This document shows positions 8,164 to 16,475 of a stretch of DNA of 45,787 nucleotides, piece by piece. Source of the DNA: SIG350 sp964520895 (GTDB lineage Bacteria; Bacillota; Clostridia; TANB77; SIG350); contig CAZFOR010000006.1 of assembly GCA_964520895.1 (NCBI GenBank), positions 1 through 45,787 of the forward strand. Reading direction: 5' to 3'. Positions within the stretch are counted from its first letter, which is position 1; every line of letters starts with the position of its first letter. Position numbers and translations under genes: made by a program. The notes below the pieces were generated by a model, which was not told the DNA's origin, did no database searches, and saw only the letters and a list, made by a program, of their open reading frames with translations.

Positions 8164-8307
8164 ATGTGGCTTAGAAGAATAATTGGATTATGCTCAATTG
8201 GATTATCTTGTGGAATACTATTGGTATTGTTTCTACCAATATCTGTACTCTTTTTTATAATTGCAGTTACACTGTTAATAATAGGTTTTACATGGTTTTT
8301 TTGTTAA
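8164..8307 (+). CDS. Small membrane protein of unknown function, 47 aa
   Basis: ATG at 8164 preceded by AGGTGAT with a 4-base spacer. The product MWLRRIIGLCSIGLSCGILL... has two hydrophobic segments (about 7-25 and 26-46) separated by a Pro, and ends WFFC. The layout (basic N-terminus, GLCSIGLSCGILL, LP) resembles short conserved membrane proteins I have seen next to spoVM-like genes in Clostridia, but no function is known to me. It ends 18 bp before the spoVM-like start, so the two are probably co-transcribed. Confidence 0.6.
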   Translation: MWLRRIIGLCSIGLSCGILLVLFLPISVLFFIIAVTLLIIGFTWFFC

Positions 8308-8325
8308 TTTGGAGGTGAGATAAGT

Positions 8326-8394
8326 ATGAAGGTAGTAGTATATAAAGCACCAAACTTTTTACGTAGGTTTTTAAAGTTTGTTTTTAAAGTTTAA
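8326..8394 (+). CDS. spoVM: SpoVM-like amphipathic peptide, 22 aa
   Basis: ATG at 8326 behind a strong GGAGGTGAGATAAGT. The peptide starts MKVVVYKAPNFLRRF and ends KFVFKV. Bacillus SpoVM (26 aa, MKFYTIKLPKFLGG...) has the same plan: Met-Lys, a short beta-branched stretch, Pro at position 9, Phe-Leu at 11-12 and then an amphipathic helix with basic and hydrophobic faces. SpoVM recognises the curved forespore membrane and anchors SpoIVA, whose gene lies 4 kb away in this window. Four residues shorter than the Bacillus form. The call rests on length, Pro9 and context. Confidence 0.75.
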   Translation: MKVVVYKAPNFLRRFLKFVFKV

Positions 8395-8482
8395 AAATGT
8401 ACATATTATTTAGCAATATTTAGAAATGTTAATTTTAAGAATAAAAAAAAATATATTAACCATAATATTTTTAGGTGATATT

Positions 8483-8647
8483 ATGGTTAATATTAATTGT
8501 ACATCAAATTGCATACATCAAATAGATGGTAAATGCACATTATCAAATATATGTCCAACAAATAATTTAAAAGATGGTATTAATAATTATAGTAATATAA
8601 CTATTAATAAATGTATATATTATTCTACTCCTAATATGAGTAAATAA
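8483..8647 (+). CDS. Cys-rich 54-aa protein, DUF1540-like
   Basis: Start chosen at the ATG preceded by AGGTGAT (4-base spacer); an in-frame ATG at 8426 would add 19 codons with no ribosome site. The product begins MVNINCTSNCIHQIDGKC and continues TLSNICP, with five Cys in total. The INC...C..Y/H..DGKCTL..I layout parallels the DUF1540 gene at 20808-20972 (INC....C....D.C.CTL..I). Probably a small metal-binding protein; role unknown. Its 3' end overlaps the convergent gene by 17 bp. Confidence 0.6.
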   Translation: MVNINCTSNCIHQIDGKCTLSNICPTNNLKDGINNYSNITINKCIYYSTPNMSK

Positions 8648-8855
8648 TATTAGTTATACCTTTCCACATTTCTTTCAATACTTTTCTAGGAACAATACTC
8701 TTTTCTTCCCTATTATTGTGATTATCGGTAGTATACTTAATAAGCACATAATTTTTTTTATCAAAACTCATTACTTTATGTTCTTTTTCCATATATATAA
8801 ATTCAAATACATATCCTTCATTTAATTGTTTTATAAACTCATCATAACTTTGCAT
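8631..8855 (-). CDS. Hypothetical protein, 74 aa
   Basis: Start taken at the ATG at 8855 because the GGGAGA Shine-Dalgarno lies just before it; an ATG four codons earlier overlaps that site. The product is soluble and mixed alpha/beta (YDEFIKQLNEGYVFEFIYM, MSFDKKNYVLIKYTTD). No family recognised. It begins 12 bp after ligA ends on the same strand and may be the last gene of the ligA transcript in order of translation only if transcription passes from upstream; the actual direction puts it downstream of nothing but before nth. Function unknown. Confidence 0.6.
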   Translation of the reverse strand: MQSYDEFIKQLNEGYVFEFIYMEKEHKVMSFDKKNYVLIKYTTDNHNNREEKSIVPRKVLKEMWKGITNIIYSY

Positions 8856-8867
8856 ACATTCTCCCAT

Positions 8868-10841
8868 CTATTTTATCAATTCATTAAAATCATTTTCAGA
8901 TATAACTGTAACACCTAGTTCATTTGCTTTATCAAGTTTACTTCCAGCTTCCTCACCTGCTAATACATAACTAGTTTTTTTAGAAACACTATTTGTACTT
9001 TTACCCCCAAACCCTTCAATAATTTCTACAAATTTGTCTCTTGGTTTTGATAATGTACCAGTTATAACAAAAGTCTGTCCTTCAAATCTGTTATCTAAAA
9101 CTTCTTTTTTTTCTGATTTCATATTTACATTTACTTGTTTTAATTTATCTATCAAATCAATTGTTTGTGGATTAGCAAAAAACTCGCAAATTGCAACTGC
9201 TATTTTATCACCTATTTCATTAATTGAAGCAAGTTCAAACATATTTGCACCTGAAAGGTCATCTAATGAGCTAAAATGTTTAGCAAGTAATTTAGCTGTA
9301 TTTTTACCTACGTGTCTAATACCAAATGAATTAATTAATTTATCTAAACTATTGTTCTTACTATTTTCAATTGCTTTTAATAAATTATTAGCAGATTTAA
9401 CACCCATTCTTTCTAAATCAACTAAATCTTCAAATTTCAAATAATATATATCTGCTATTGTTTTAATTAAATCACATTTAACTAATTGCTCTACAATTGC
9501 AGGACCTAATCCATCAATATCCATAGCCTCTTTTGATGCAAAATGTATTATACTTCTAAGTTGTTGTGCAGGACATTCAATACCTATACATCTTATTGCA
9601 ACCTCTTCTTCATCATCAATTACAATACTTCCACATACAGGACATGTTTTAGGAACTTTTACTTCTTTTTCTGTTCCGTTTCTTTTTTCTTTTACACTTT
9701 CAACAACTTCTGGTATTATATCACCTGCTTTTTGAACTAGAACAGTGTCACCTATTCTAATATCCTTTTCTTTAATATAATCAAAATTATGAAGTGTTGC
9801 TTTTGATACATTAGAACCTGCAAGTCTTATTGTATCAAATATAGCAAGTGGAGTTATTACACCTGTTCTACCAACTTGAAATAATATTTCATTTATTTTA
9901 GTTTCTTTTCTTTCTGGTGGATATTTGAATGCAACAGCCCATTTAGGAACTTTACTAGTTTCACCTAGCTCCTCCCTTATTTTTAAATCATTTACCTTTA
10001 CAACTGCTCCATCCATTTCATAAGATAAATCTCCTCTTTTTTCACCATATTCATTAATACAATCTAATATTTCTTTATTAGTAGTACATAACTTTATACC
10101 TGGATTTACGTTAAAACCTAATTGTTTTAAATACATAAGCCCTTCATAATGTGTTTGGATTTTTTTATCATTACATCTTTGTATATTAAAAATATATACA
10201 TCTAAATTTCTTTTAGCAACTATTTTACTATCTAATTGTCTTAATGTTCCTGCTGCTGCATTTCTAGGATTAGCAAATAGTTTTTCATCTAATAGCTCTC
10301 TTTGCTGATTTAGTTTTTCAAAATTTTCTTTTGATAAAAATACTTCACCCCTTACAATTATATTTATTTCTTCATTTAACCTAAGAGGTATTGTTTTAAT
10401 TGTTTTTAAGTTTTCTGTTACATCTTCACCTATATACCCATCTCCACGAGTTGCTCCACGAACAAATATACCTTTTTCATATTCTAATGAAACAGATAAT
10501 CCATCAATTTTAGTTTCGACAACATAATTAGTTGTATAATCTTTATTAACTTTATCTACAAAACTAATTACATCATCTAAACTAAAAACATCTTGCAAAC
10601 TTTGTAAATTAACTTTATGTGTAACTTGCTCAAATTTACTAAGTACCTTATCACCTATTCTCTTTAAAGGTGAATCTGGCAAAACATACTCTGGATGCTC
10701 TAATTCTAACTTTTTTAATTCTTGCATTTTGATATCATATTCATAATCTGAAACAACATTCTCATCTTTTGTGTAATACATATATGAATAATAATTTAAT
10801 TCTTTAACTAAATCTTGTATCTTTTGTTTGATATTTTCCAT
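8868..10841 (-). CDS. ligA: NAD-dependent DNA ligase
   Basis: 657 aa, family length. Domain order is complete: Ia domain with YYxxDxxxVSDYEYD, adenylation domain with the nucleotidyl-acceptor Lys111 in VVETKIDGLSVSLEYEKG, OB fold (FQVGRTGVITPLAIF), four-Cys zinc finger (CPVCG ... CIGIECPAQ), helix-hairpin-helix region (MDIDGLGPAIVEQLV, IRHVGKNTAKLLA) and a C-terminal BRCT domain (GQTFVITGTLSKPRDKF). It seals nicks in replication and repair using NAD+. GAAAGG stands before the ATG. No anomaly. Confidence 0.98.
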   Translation of the reverse strand: MENIKQKIQDLVKELNYYSYMYYTKDENVVSDYEYDIKMQELKKLELEHPEYVLPDSPLKRIGDKVLSKFEQVTHKVNLQSLQDVFSLDDVISFVDKVNKDYTTNYVVETKIDGLSVSLEYEKGIFVRGATRGDGYIGEDVTENLKTIKTIPLRLNEEINIIVRGEVFLSKENFEKLNQQRELLDEKLFANPRNAAAGTLRQLDSKIVAKRNLDVYIFNIQRCNDKKIQTHYEGLMYLKQLGFNVNPGIKLCTTNKEILDCINEYGEKRGDLSYEMDGAVVKVNDLKIREELGETSKVPKWAVAFKYPPERKETKINEILFQVGRTGVITPLAIFDTIRLAGSNVSKATLHNFDYIKEKDIRIGDTVLVQKAGDIIPEVVESVKEKRNGTEKEVKVPKTCPVCGSIVIDDEEEVAIRCIGIECPAQQLRSIIHFASKEAMDIDGLGPAIVEQLVKCDLIKTIADIYYLKFEDLVDLERMGVKSANNLLKAIENSKNNSLDKLINSFGIRHVGKNTAKLLAKHFSSLDDLSGANMFELASINEIGDKIAVAICEFFANPQTIDLIDKLKQVNVNMKSEKKEVLDNRFEGQTFVITGTLSKPRDKFVEIIEGFGGKSTNSVSKKTSYVLAGEEAGSKLDKANELGVTVISENDFNELIK

Positions 10842-10880
10842 GTGATAATCCTTTCATCAATTAACAATTATTTTTAAAAT

Positions 10881-11477
10881 TTATCTTGTTTTTAATAAAA
10901 CATCTTTACTATCTTTTAAGTATACTATACAAGAAAATACTGTTGCAATTGTTGCAATTAATATCATTACAGTTGATGCAATATTCATGTAATAATCATA
11001 CAAATGAACACTTCCATTTACGAATTCAAAAATAGGATATTTATCAATTAAAAGCAATATAACTGCTATCATTTGTGTTACTGTTTTTAGTTTACCCCAA
11101 AAATTTGCTGCTATTACAATTCCATCTTCTGATGCAAGTAATCTAACACCTGTTATTATGAACTCTCTTGCAATTATTATAACTGTAATCCATGATGGAA
11201 TTTTACCCATTCCCACTAATAGTATTAATGCAGTATTTACTAATAGTTTATCTGCTAGTGGATCTAAAAATTTTCCAAAAGTTGTTATCATATTGTATTT
11301 TCTGGCAATATACCCATCTAACTTATCTGTTATTGCTGCTATTACAAATATTAATAACATTATAAATGCTGATGTAGTCATTCCTAAAATCTCCCCTGGT
11401 AATGATACAAATGCAAATACTACAAAAAATGGTATTAAAATAACTCTTAACAATGTTAACTTGTTTGCTAAATTCAT
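10881..11477 (-). CDS. pgsA: CDP-diacylglycerol-glycerol-3-phosphate phosphatidyltransferase
   Basis: 198 aa from the ATG at 11477, which has AGGAGG and a 7-base spacer (a longer frame starting at 11519 has none). A multi-pass CDP-alcohol phosphatidyltransferase with the full catalytic motif D-x2-DG-x2-AR-x8-G-x3-D-x3-D, seen as TDKLDGYIARKY...FGKFLDPLADK. NLANKLTLLRVILIPFF at the N-terminus is typical of PgsA, which makes phosphatidylglycerol-phosphate. Substrate assignment within the family is by resemblance. Divergent from the SleB-type gene; an inverted repeat lies between them. Confidence 0.92.
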   Translation of the reverse strand: MNLANKLTLLRVILIPFFVVFAFVSLPGEILGMTTSAFIMLLIFVIAAITDKLDGYIARKYNMITTFGKFLDPLADKLLVNTALILLVGMGKIPSWITVIIIAREFIITGVRLLASEDGIVIAANFWGKLKTVTQMIAVILLLIDKYPIFEFVNGSVHLYDYYMNIASTVMILIATIATVFSCIVYLKDSKDVLLKTR

Positions 11478-11571
11478 ATATATTCCTCCTCCTATATTTA
11501 TTATCTTTATATATTTCATATTATATATGTTTTTATATAAAAATGAAAGTAGTAATATATATTTTTTTACT

Positions 11572-11608
11572 TTAAATAAAGTTATATTGTTTACATAACT
11601 TTATTTAA
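11572..11608. repeat. Inverted repeat in the pgsA / sleB-like divergent region
   Basis: Arms TTAAATAAAGTTAT (11572-11585) and ATAACTTTATTTAA (11595-11608) pair perfectly over 14 bp around a 9-base loop. No U-tract follows on either strand, so a terminator is unlikely. Position just upstream of the -10 element of the plus-strand gene makes an operator plausible. Confidence 0.6.
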
Positions 11609-11619
11609 GTTGACAAATA

Positions 11620-11628
11620 TGTTATAAT
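11620..11628 (+). promoter_or_regulatory. Extended -10 promoter for the SleB-type gene
   Basis: TGTTATAAT is a TGnTATAAT extended -10 box 64 bp upstream of the TTG start. No good -35 lies 17 bases away (TTTATT is weak). Confidence 0.45.
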
Positions 11629-11691
11629 TAAAGAAGGTTAATATGTTTTTTATTATCCTAATAAATTTATTTTAATAAGGAGGATTTCGTT

Positions 11692-12414
11692 TTGGATACA
11701 AAAAAACGGAAGAAAAATTTTAAAGAAGGATGTTTTACTGCTGTTTCTACTTTTTTAGTAATATCGACACTTGCATTTAGTGCATATTGTTTTGAAAGAA
11801 GCAAAACAAATAAAAGCACCTTTGAGTTTTCAATACCAGTATTGGCCCTTGCAGGTGAAGAAAATACTGATACAAAACAGGTATTAATTCTTGAAACTAA
11901 GCAAGAAGTTATCAAAGAAGAAAAAGTGGTAGAAGAGGTTAAAGAACCTGAACCACAGCCAACCAAAACACCACAACGTCAGATAATTAACAATATATCT
12001 CAAAGTGATAAATTGTTACTAGCAAAGACTATATGTGGTGAAACAGGTAGACTGTCATACATATCTGACACCGAGCGACGTTGGATTGTATGGACTATAT
12101 TAAATCGGGTTAAAAGCAATTACTCTACATTTGCATCTCAGCATTCCGTGTTTGAGGTAATAACTCGAAAAAATCAGTTCACTCCAATGAATTCAAATGG
12201 TGACCTGATAAAAGCAAGTGATAGAACTGTTTTTAACAACAATAAAGATTACTTTATGTCGATTGTAGATAGCTGCATGTATATGGAAAGTGAAACAAAT
12301 GCTCTATATTATTGTAACTATTCTATAATAAGTAATAGCAATAAAGAATGGTTCAACACTCTTACAAAACTTTCTACACCAGATGGTTTTGTACATTCAT
12401 TCTACGACAAATAA
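11692..12414 (+). CDS. SleB/CwlJ-type cell-wall hydrolase
   Basis: 240 aa, starting with TTG behind AAGGAGG and an 8-base spacer. An N-terminal signal-anchor (about 14-32, FTAVSTFLVISTLAFSAYCF) is followed by a Glu/Pro/Thr linker (~55-95) and a hydrolase_2 (SleB/CwlJ) domain from ~104: LLAKTICGETG with the presumed catalytic Glu, WIVWTILNRVKSNY, VFEVITRKNQFTPM. This family includes spore-cortex lytic transglycosylases acting in germination. Lone plus-strand gene with its own promoter and terminator. Whether it is truly germination-specific or a vegetative relative is open; there is no SleB peptidoglycan-binding domain. Confidence 0.85.
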   Translation: MDTKKRKKNFKEGCFTAVSTFLVISTLAFSAYCFERSKTNKSTFEFSIPVLALAGEENTDTKQVLILETKQEVIKEEKVVEEVKEPEPQPTKTPQRQIINNISQSDKLLLAKTICGETGRLSYISDTERRWIVWTILNRVKSNYSTFASQHSVFEVITRKNQFTPMNSNGDLIKASDRTVFNNNKDYFMSIVDSCMYMESETNALYYCNYSIISNSNKEWFNTLTKLSTPDGFVHSFYDK

Positions 12415-12420
12415 AAGAAA

Positions 12421-12464
12421 AGGACTAAACAGTCAATTAACTGTTTGGTCCTCTTCTTTTTTTC
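12421..12464 (+). terminator. Rho-independent terminator of the SleB-type gene
   Basis: AGGACTAAACAGT (12421-12433) pairs with ACTGTTTGGTCCT (12440-12452) with one G-U, loop of 6, then a T-rich tract CTTCTTTTTTTCT. Confidence 0.9.
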
Positions 12465-12489
12465 TTGCATTATTTATATATATAATACT

Positions 12490-12520
12490 AAAGGTCATAA
12501 GTTAATTTCTTATGACCTTT
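12490..12520 (-). terminator. Hairpin immediately after spoIVA
   Basis: AAAGGTCATAAG (12490-12501) and CTTATGACCTTT (12509-12520) form a perfect 12-bp stem, 4 bp beyond the spoIVA stop. The following minus-strand bases (AGTATTATATATA) are not a real U-tract, so termination may be weak. Confidence 0.6.
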
Positions 12521-12524
12521 GAAG

Positions 12525-14003
12525 CTATAATATAATGCAGATTAATCCACCGCTTCCCTCATTTATTATCTTTTGTAGAGTTTCTTTTATTTTCATTTGA
12601 GCATCTTCTGGCATCTTATGTAGTTTATTTTGAAGTCCTTCATTTACAAGCTCATGTAAACTCTTTCCAAATATATTTGATTCCCAGATTTTAATAGGAT
12701 CTGTTTCAAATTCTGCAAGTAAGTAATTAATCAAATCTTCTGACTGTTTTTCACTTCCAACAATTGGTGAAACCTCTGTTTCAATGTCAGCCCTTATAAG
12801 ATGAATACTTGGAGCCCTTGCTTTTAGCTTAACACCAAATCTTGAACCTTGTTTAACAATCTCTGGCTCATCTAAAATTAGTTCCTCCATATTTGGTGTA
12901 ACTATACCATAACCTTTTTCTTTAACCTCTTGCATAGCTAAAAATATCTTTTCATATTCTAATTTAACTTTTGACATTTCATATACAATTGAGAAAAGGT
13001 CACCCTTTTGTTTTATATCAAATCCAGTATATTCACTAAGTACTTTATTAAACAATTCTTCTTCAACATCAATTCTAACCTTTATAGTACCTACATCTAG
13101 TTTAATCTCTTCAATTAATATCTGACTTATATTTTGATTTTGTGATATATTATCAATTATTTTATCAATTTGTCTTAGATTTTTGATTCCAACAAAACTA
13201 GTTTTGATGCTATCAACTATTTCTTTTTTTAGCCAATGAGTAGAATCTAGTTGTTCTACCCAATCAGGTATGTTAATACCAACTTGTGATACTGGGAACT
13301 CATATAACACTTTTTCAAGTATTATGTTAATATCATCTATTTCTAAGTTATTACAATCACAAATAACAACTGGGCAGTTATATTTTTCTTCCAAATTACT
13401 TGCTAGCATTATTGTATCATTACTATTTGGTATACTACTATTTAATATTATTACAAATGGTTTGTTAATTTGTTTTAATTCGTTAACACATCTTTCTTCT
13501 GCTTGAATATAGTCTTCTCTGTCAATACCTGTAAAACTACCATCTGTTGTAATTAAAAAACCTATTGTAGAATGTTCTTCAATTACCTTTTTAGTACCTA
13601 TTTCTGCTGCCCTTTCAAAAGGTATTTGTTCTTCAAACCATGGAGTATTTACCATTCTTGGTATATCATCTTCCATATGTCCTATAGCATCATTTACTAA
13701 ATACCCAACACAATCTACTAATCTTGTTTTAAATCTTACATTATCACCAATATTAATTTCTACTGCCTCATTTGGTACAAATTTAGGTTCTGTTGTCATA
13801 ATCGTTCTACCTGTTGCACTTTGCGGAAGTTCATCTCTTGCCCTTTCTCGCTTGTTTTCACTAGTTATATTTGGCAAAACTAGTAAATCCATGAAGTTCT
13901 TAATAAAAGTGGATTTACCCGTTCTTACAGGTCCCACAACACCTATATAAATATCACCATCAGTTCTTTTAGAAATATCTTGATATATATTATATTTCTC
14001 CAT
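12525..14003 (-). CDS. spoIVA: Stage IV sporulation protein A (coat morphogenetic ATPase)
   Basis: 492 aa, the usual SpoIVA length. The Walker A motif GPVRTGKS (24-31) lies in an N-terminal TRAFAC-GTPase-like domain that hydrolyses ATP, with VDCVGYLV acting as the switch region and EERCVNELKQINKPFVIILN following. The middle and C-terminal parts are SpoIVA-specific, ending in GSGGLICIIL, which in Bacillus is the region that contacts SpoVM. SpoIVA polymerises on the forespore surface as the coat foundation. AAGGAGG precedes the ATG. A SpoVM-like peptide is encoded at 8326-8394. Confidence 0.98.
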   Translation of the reverse strand: MEKYNIYQDISKRTDGDIYIGVVGPVRTGKSTFIKNFMDLLVLPNITSENKRERARDELPQSATGRTIMTTEPKFVPNEAVEINIGDNVRFKTRLVDCVGYLVNDAIGHMEDDIPRMVNTPWFEEQIPFERAAEIGTKKVIEEHSTIGFLITTDGSFTGIDREDYIQAEERCVNELKQINKPFVIILNSSIPNSNDTIMLASNLEEKYNCPVVICDCNNLEIDDINIILEKVLYEFPVSQVGINIPDWVEQLDSTHWLKKEIVDSIKTSFVGIKNLRQIDKIIDNISQNQNISQILIEEIKLDVGTIKVRIDVEEELFNKVLSEYTGFDIKQKGDLFSIVYEMSKVKLEYEKIFLAMQEVKEKGYGIVTPNMEELILDEPEIVKQGSRFGVKLKARAPSIHLIRADIETEVSPIVGSEKQSEDLINYLLAEFETDPIKIWESNIFGKSLHELVNEGLQNKLHKMPEDAQMKIKETLQKIINEGSGGLICIIL

Positions 14004-14078
14004 AAAAAAATTACCTCCTTATATACTATTTGTACTATTTAATACAAGTATATTTAAGATAATCTTTTTTATTACTAT

Positions 14079-14954
14079 TTATTTTAAAAAGTTTTTTAAA
14101 GGTATATCTAATATATCATAAATACCTGACTCTTGTTTCATACAAGCACTTGCACCATTTACAAGAATTTGACCAATTAATGCTGGTAAATTCACATTCA
14201 TGTTATATTCTATATTTTGATTATATGAATCTGATGATGTCCCTATATTTAGATATTTATATTTCATACCCATACTTTTATACTCATTTACATTATCAAC
14301 TAATTCAATATCTATATCTTGATATTTAAATTCTATTTGTTTTAATATTTCTTTTCTAATATCAATAAAATCAAACCCTTGATTTATTTCTAAATATATT
14401 TTTATTGCATGTTTTGAAATAGATAATGGTTCAATAAATGTAATAGCATTTTTAACACCTTCAATAGTTCGAACTTTACTAGATAATCCTAAACTAATAC
14501 AAGGTCCAATTTGTTCATATTTAATTTTGTGACTACACATTATATTAAATAACACATCAATAACTGTTTTTATACCTGGATTAAATCCTATACCATGTAA
14601 TACGGTTACATTATGCTCTTTACATAGATTGTCAAATCTATCTTTAAAATAGTTTATATTTTCTTCATCATCATAACAATTAACACTACTTATTCCTTTT
14701 AAGATTAACTCTTCTGTAAGTATCTCAATATTTTTAGATGGTACACATAAAATAGCTATATCAATGTTTTTAAGTTTAGATATATCATCTACAATATCAA
14801 TGTTATATAATTCTGGAATAACTATATTATCTGTAATTGATTTTTTTCTCCTAACAATTCCTGCAAGTTCAAATTCATTAGAATTTTCAATTGCTTTTTT
14901 AACATATTTAGATATATTTCCCCATCCTATAATACACACTCTTTTTAAAATCAT
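14079..14954 (-). CDS. Diaminopimelate dehydrogenase-like oxidoreductase
   Basis: 291 aa from the ATG at 14954 (AGGAG, 8-base spacer; an in-frame ATG 30 bp upstream lies in the hairpin and lacks a site). The N-terminus VCIIGWGNISKYVKKAIE is a Rossmann dinucleotide fold, followed by ELAGIVRRK as in Ddh. Later GIGFNPGIKTV, VRTIEGVKNAITF and a C-terminal YDILDIPLK correspond to Ddh motifs (GWDPG, IEGVKNG, FDIPP). Ddh makes meso-diaminopimelate in one reductive step for lysine and wall synthesis. The conserved SQGHSDA region reads SLGLSSK here, so substrate or activity may have changed. 35 residues shorter than classical Ddh. Confidence 0.72.
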   Translation of the reverse strand: MILKRVCIIGWGNISKYVKKAIENSNEFELAGIVRRKKSITDNIVIPELYNIDIVDDISKLKNIDIAILCVPSKNIEILTEELILKGISSVNCYDDEENINYFKDRFDNLCKEHNVTVLHGIGFNPGIKTVIDVLFNIMCSHKIKYEQIGPCISLGLSSKVRTIEGVKNAITFIEPLSISKHAIKIYLEINQGFDFIDIRKEILKQIEFKYQDIDIELVDNVNEYKSMGMKYKYLNIGTSSDSYNQNIEYNMNVNLPALIGQILVNGASACMKQESGIYDILDIPLKNFLK

Positions 14955-14992
14955 AAAAACAACTCCTATGGTTATTATATCCATAGAAGTTC
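14955..14992 (-). promoter_or_regulatory. Terminator-like hairpin containing the ribosome site of the ddh-like gene
   Basis: On the minus strand AACTTCTATGG (14991-14981) pairs with CCATAGGAGTT (14971-14961) with one G-U and a 9-base loop, then G and T5, then the ATG. The Shine-Dalgarno AGGAG (14967-14963) is inside the 3' arm, and the U-tract is the spacer. Read on the plus strand the hairpin is followed by T6, so it may also stop antisense transcription. Confidence 0.65.
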
Positions 14993-15019
14993 TTTTTTAA
15001 ACTTATTTAATATATTTTA

Positions 15020-16330
15020 TTATGCGTATGAATTAACTCCTCCGAAGTCAACACCACTTTCAAGAGCTGGTATTGCCATTTTTTCTTTTTTACTTCTTCT
15101 TTTAACAGTTTGTTTAATATCTTCTTTTATTTTCTCTTCAACTGATTCTTGAACATTTTCTCTTGTTCCAATAGTTTTTTCATATATCTTAACTGTTTTA
15201 TCTGCTATCAAATCCCAGTTATAGTTTGCTTTAACTTTTCTTTGTGCACATTCAACAATTCTTTTTGACATTTCTTCATTAAATAATACTTCTAATATTG
15301 AATCCGCAAGTGAATTTGCATTACCTGCATATGATTTTAATCCATCAACACCATGTTTTATTATTTCATTTAGCCCACCAATATCTGATACAACTGTTGG
15401 CGTCCCACTAAGCATTCCTTCTAATGCAACAATTCCAAATGGTTCATAAGTACTTGGAAATACTGCAACATCTATACATTTATACATTTTTGTTATTTGT
15501 TTATCATTTAATAATCCTGTAAAGTACACTTTATCTGATATTCCTAAATTAATTGCTTTTTGTTTTAATTCATCCATCATTGGACCTTTACCAGCAATTA
15601 CTATTTTAACATCATTGTAGTATGTTTTTACTTTCATAAAAGCATCTAATAATACTTGTATACCTTTTTCAGGAACTATTCTTCCTGCAAAAAATATTAT
15701 TTTCTCATTATCTGCTGCATAATTTCTTCTAAATTCCCAGTCTCTTTCAACACCATCAAATTTGTTTACATTTATTCCATTTGGTATAACATCCACTTTA
15801 TCAAAAGGTACACCAAATAAATTTTGTATTTCTGATTTCATATAATAGCTATTACAAATTATATTTTGTGCTTCATAGCTAAGTAGCCATTCAGTATCAT
15901 TTATATATCTTTGAAGATCATTATGAATTCCTTTTTGTCTACCGTTTTCAGTAGCATGTATTGTACATGTAATCGGTATATCAAAACCATGTTTTAATGT
16001 TTTTGCACTATATAGTGATAACCAGTCATGTGCATGTACTAAATCAAATTTTCCAGTTGTATTTATTAAACTAATTGCTCTTTCAGTCATACAAAAATTA
16101 AGTTGCATTATCCATTCAGTAAAACTATTTGGATTTATCATATAATTTTTTACTCTATGAACATATACACCTTCATCGTTTTCTTCAGATTTTGAGCTTC
16201 CTTCATTATATGTTATTACATGTACTTCATGACCTTTTTGTACTAATTTTTTTGATAAGTCATGTACAACTCTTGCAATTCCTCCTACTATGTTTGGTGG
16301 ATACTCCCATGTTAACATTAATATTTTCAT
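15020..16330 (-). CDS. GT4 family glycosyltransferase
   Basis: 436 aa, two Rossmann-like domains of the GT-B fold. The N-terminal domain has WEYPPNIVGGIARVVHDLS (acceptor/nucleotide loop), LVHAHDWLS and CTIHATENGRQKGIH; the C-terminal domain has VIPNGINVNKF, FFAGRIVPEKGIQVLLDA and the signature FPSTYEPFGIVALEGM with the EX7E glutamates. The residues match a GT4 group often labelled glycogen synthase in Clostridia; the sugar donor cannot be decided here and there are no glycogen genes around it. The C-terminus (~395-436) is a charged Lys/Glu extension ending GVDFGGVNSYA. AGAGGAG precedes the ATG. Confidence 0.88.
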   Translation of the reverse strand: MKILMLTWEYPPNIVGGIARVVHDLSKKLVQKGHEVHVITYNEGSSKSEENDEGVYVHRVKNYMINPNSFTEWIMQLNFCMTERAISLINTTGKFDLVHAHDWLSLYSAKTLKHGFDIPITCTIHATENGRQKGIHNDLQRYINDTEWLLSYEAQNIICNSYYMKSEIQNLFGVPFDKVDVIPNGINVNKFDGVERDWEFRRNYAADNEKIIFFAGRIVPEKGIQVLLDAFMKVKTYYNDVKIVIAGKGPMMDELKQKAINLGISDKVYFTGLLNDKQITKMYKCIDVAVFPSTYEPFGIVALEGMLSGTPTVVSDIGGLNEIIKHGVDGLKSYAGNANSLADSILEVLFNEEMSKRIVECAQRKVKANYNWDLIADKTVKIYEKTIGTRENVQESVEEKIKEDIKQTVKRRSKKEKMAIPALESGVDFGGVNSYA

Positions 16331-16475
16331 TTAAAAACTCCTCTCTTTTGTATGACAATAATTTTTATTTTTCAGCAATATAATTTTATATTATTTATAC
16401 TAAAAAGTAAATAATCTTTTTGTTTTTTTACATAGTTTTTATAAAATGTAATATAATTGTAATATTTTTGTTATA

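Noticed and set aside
11610..11628. TTGACA and TATAAT as a promoter pair
   Set aside because: The boxes are only 7 bases apart, far too close. The TATAAT is kept as an extended -10 box instead.
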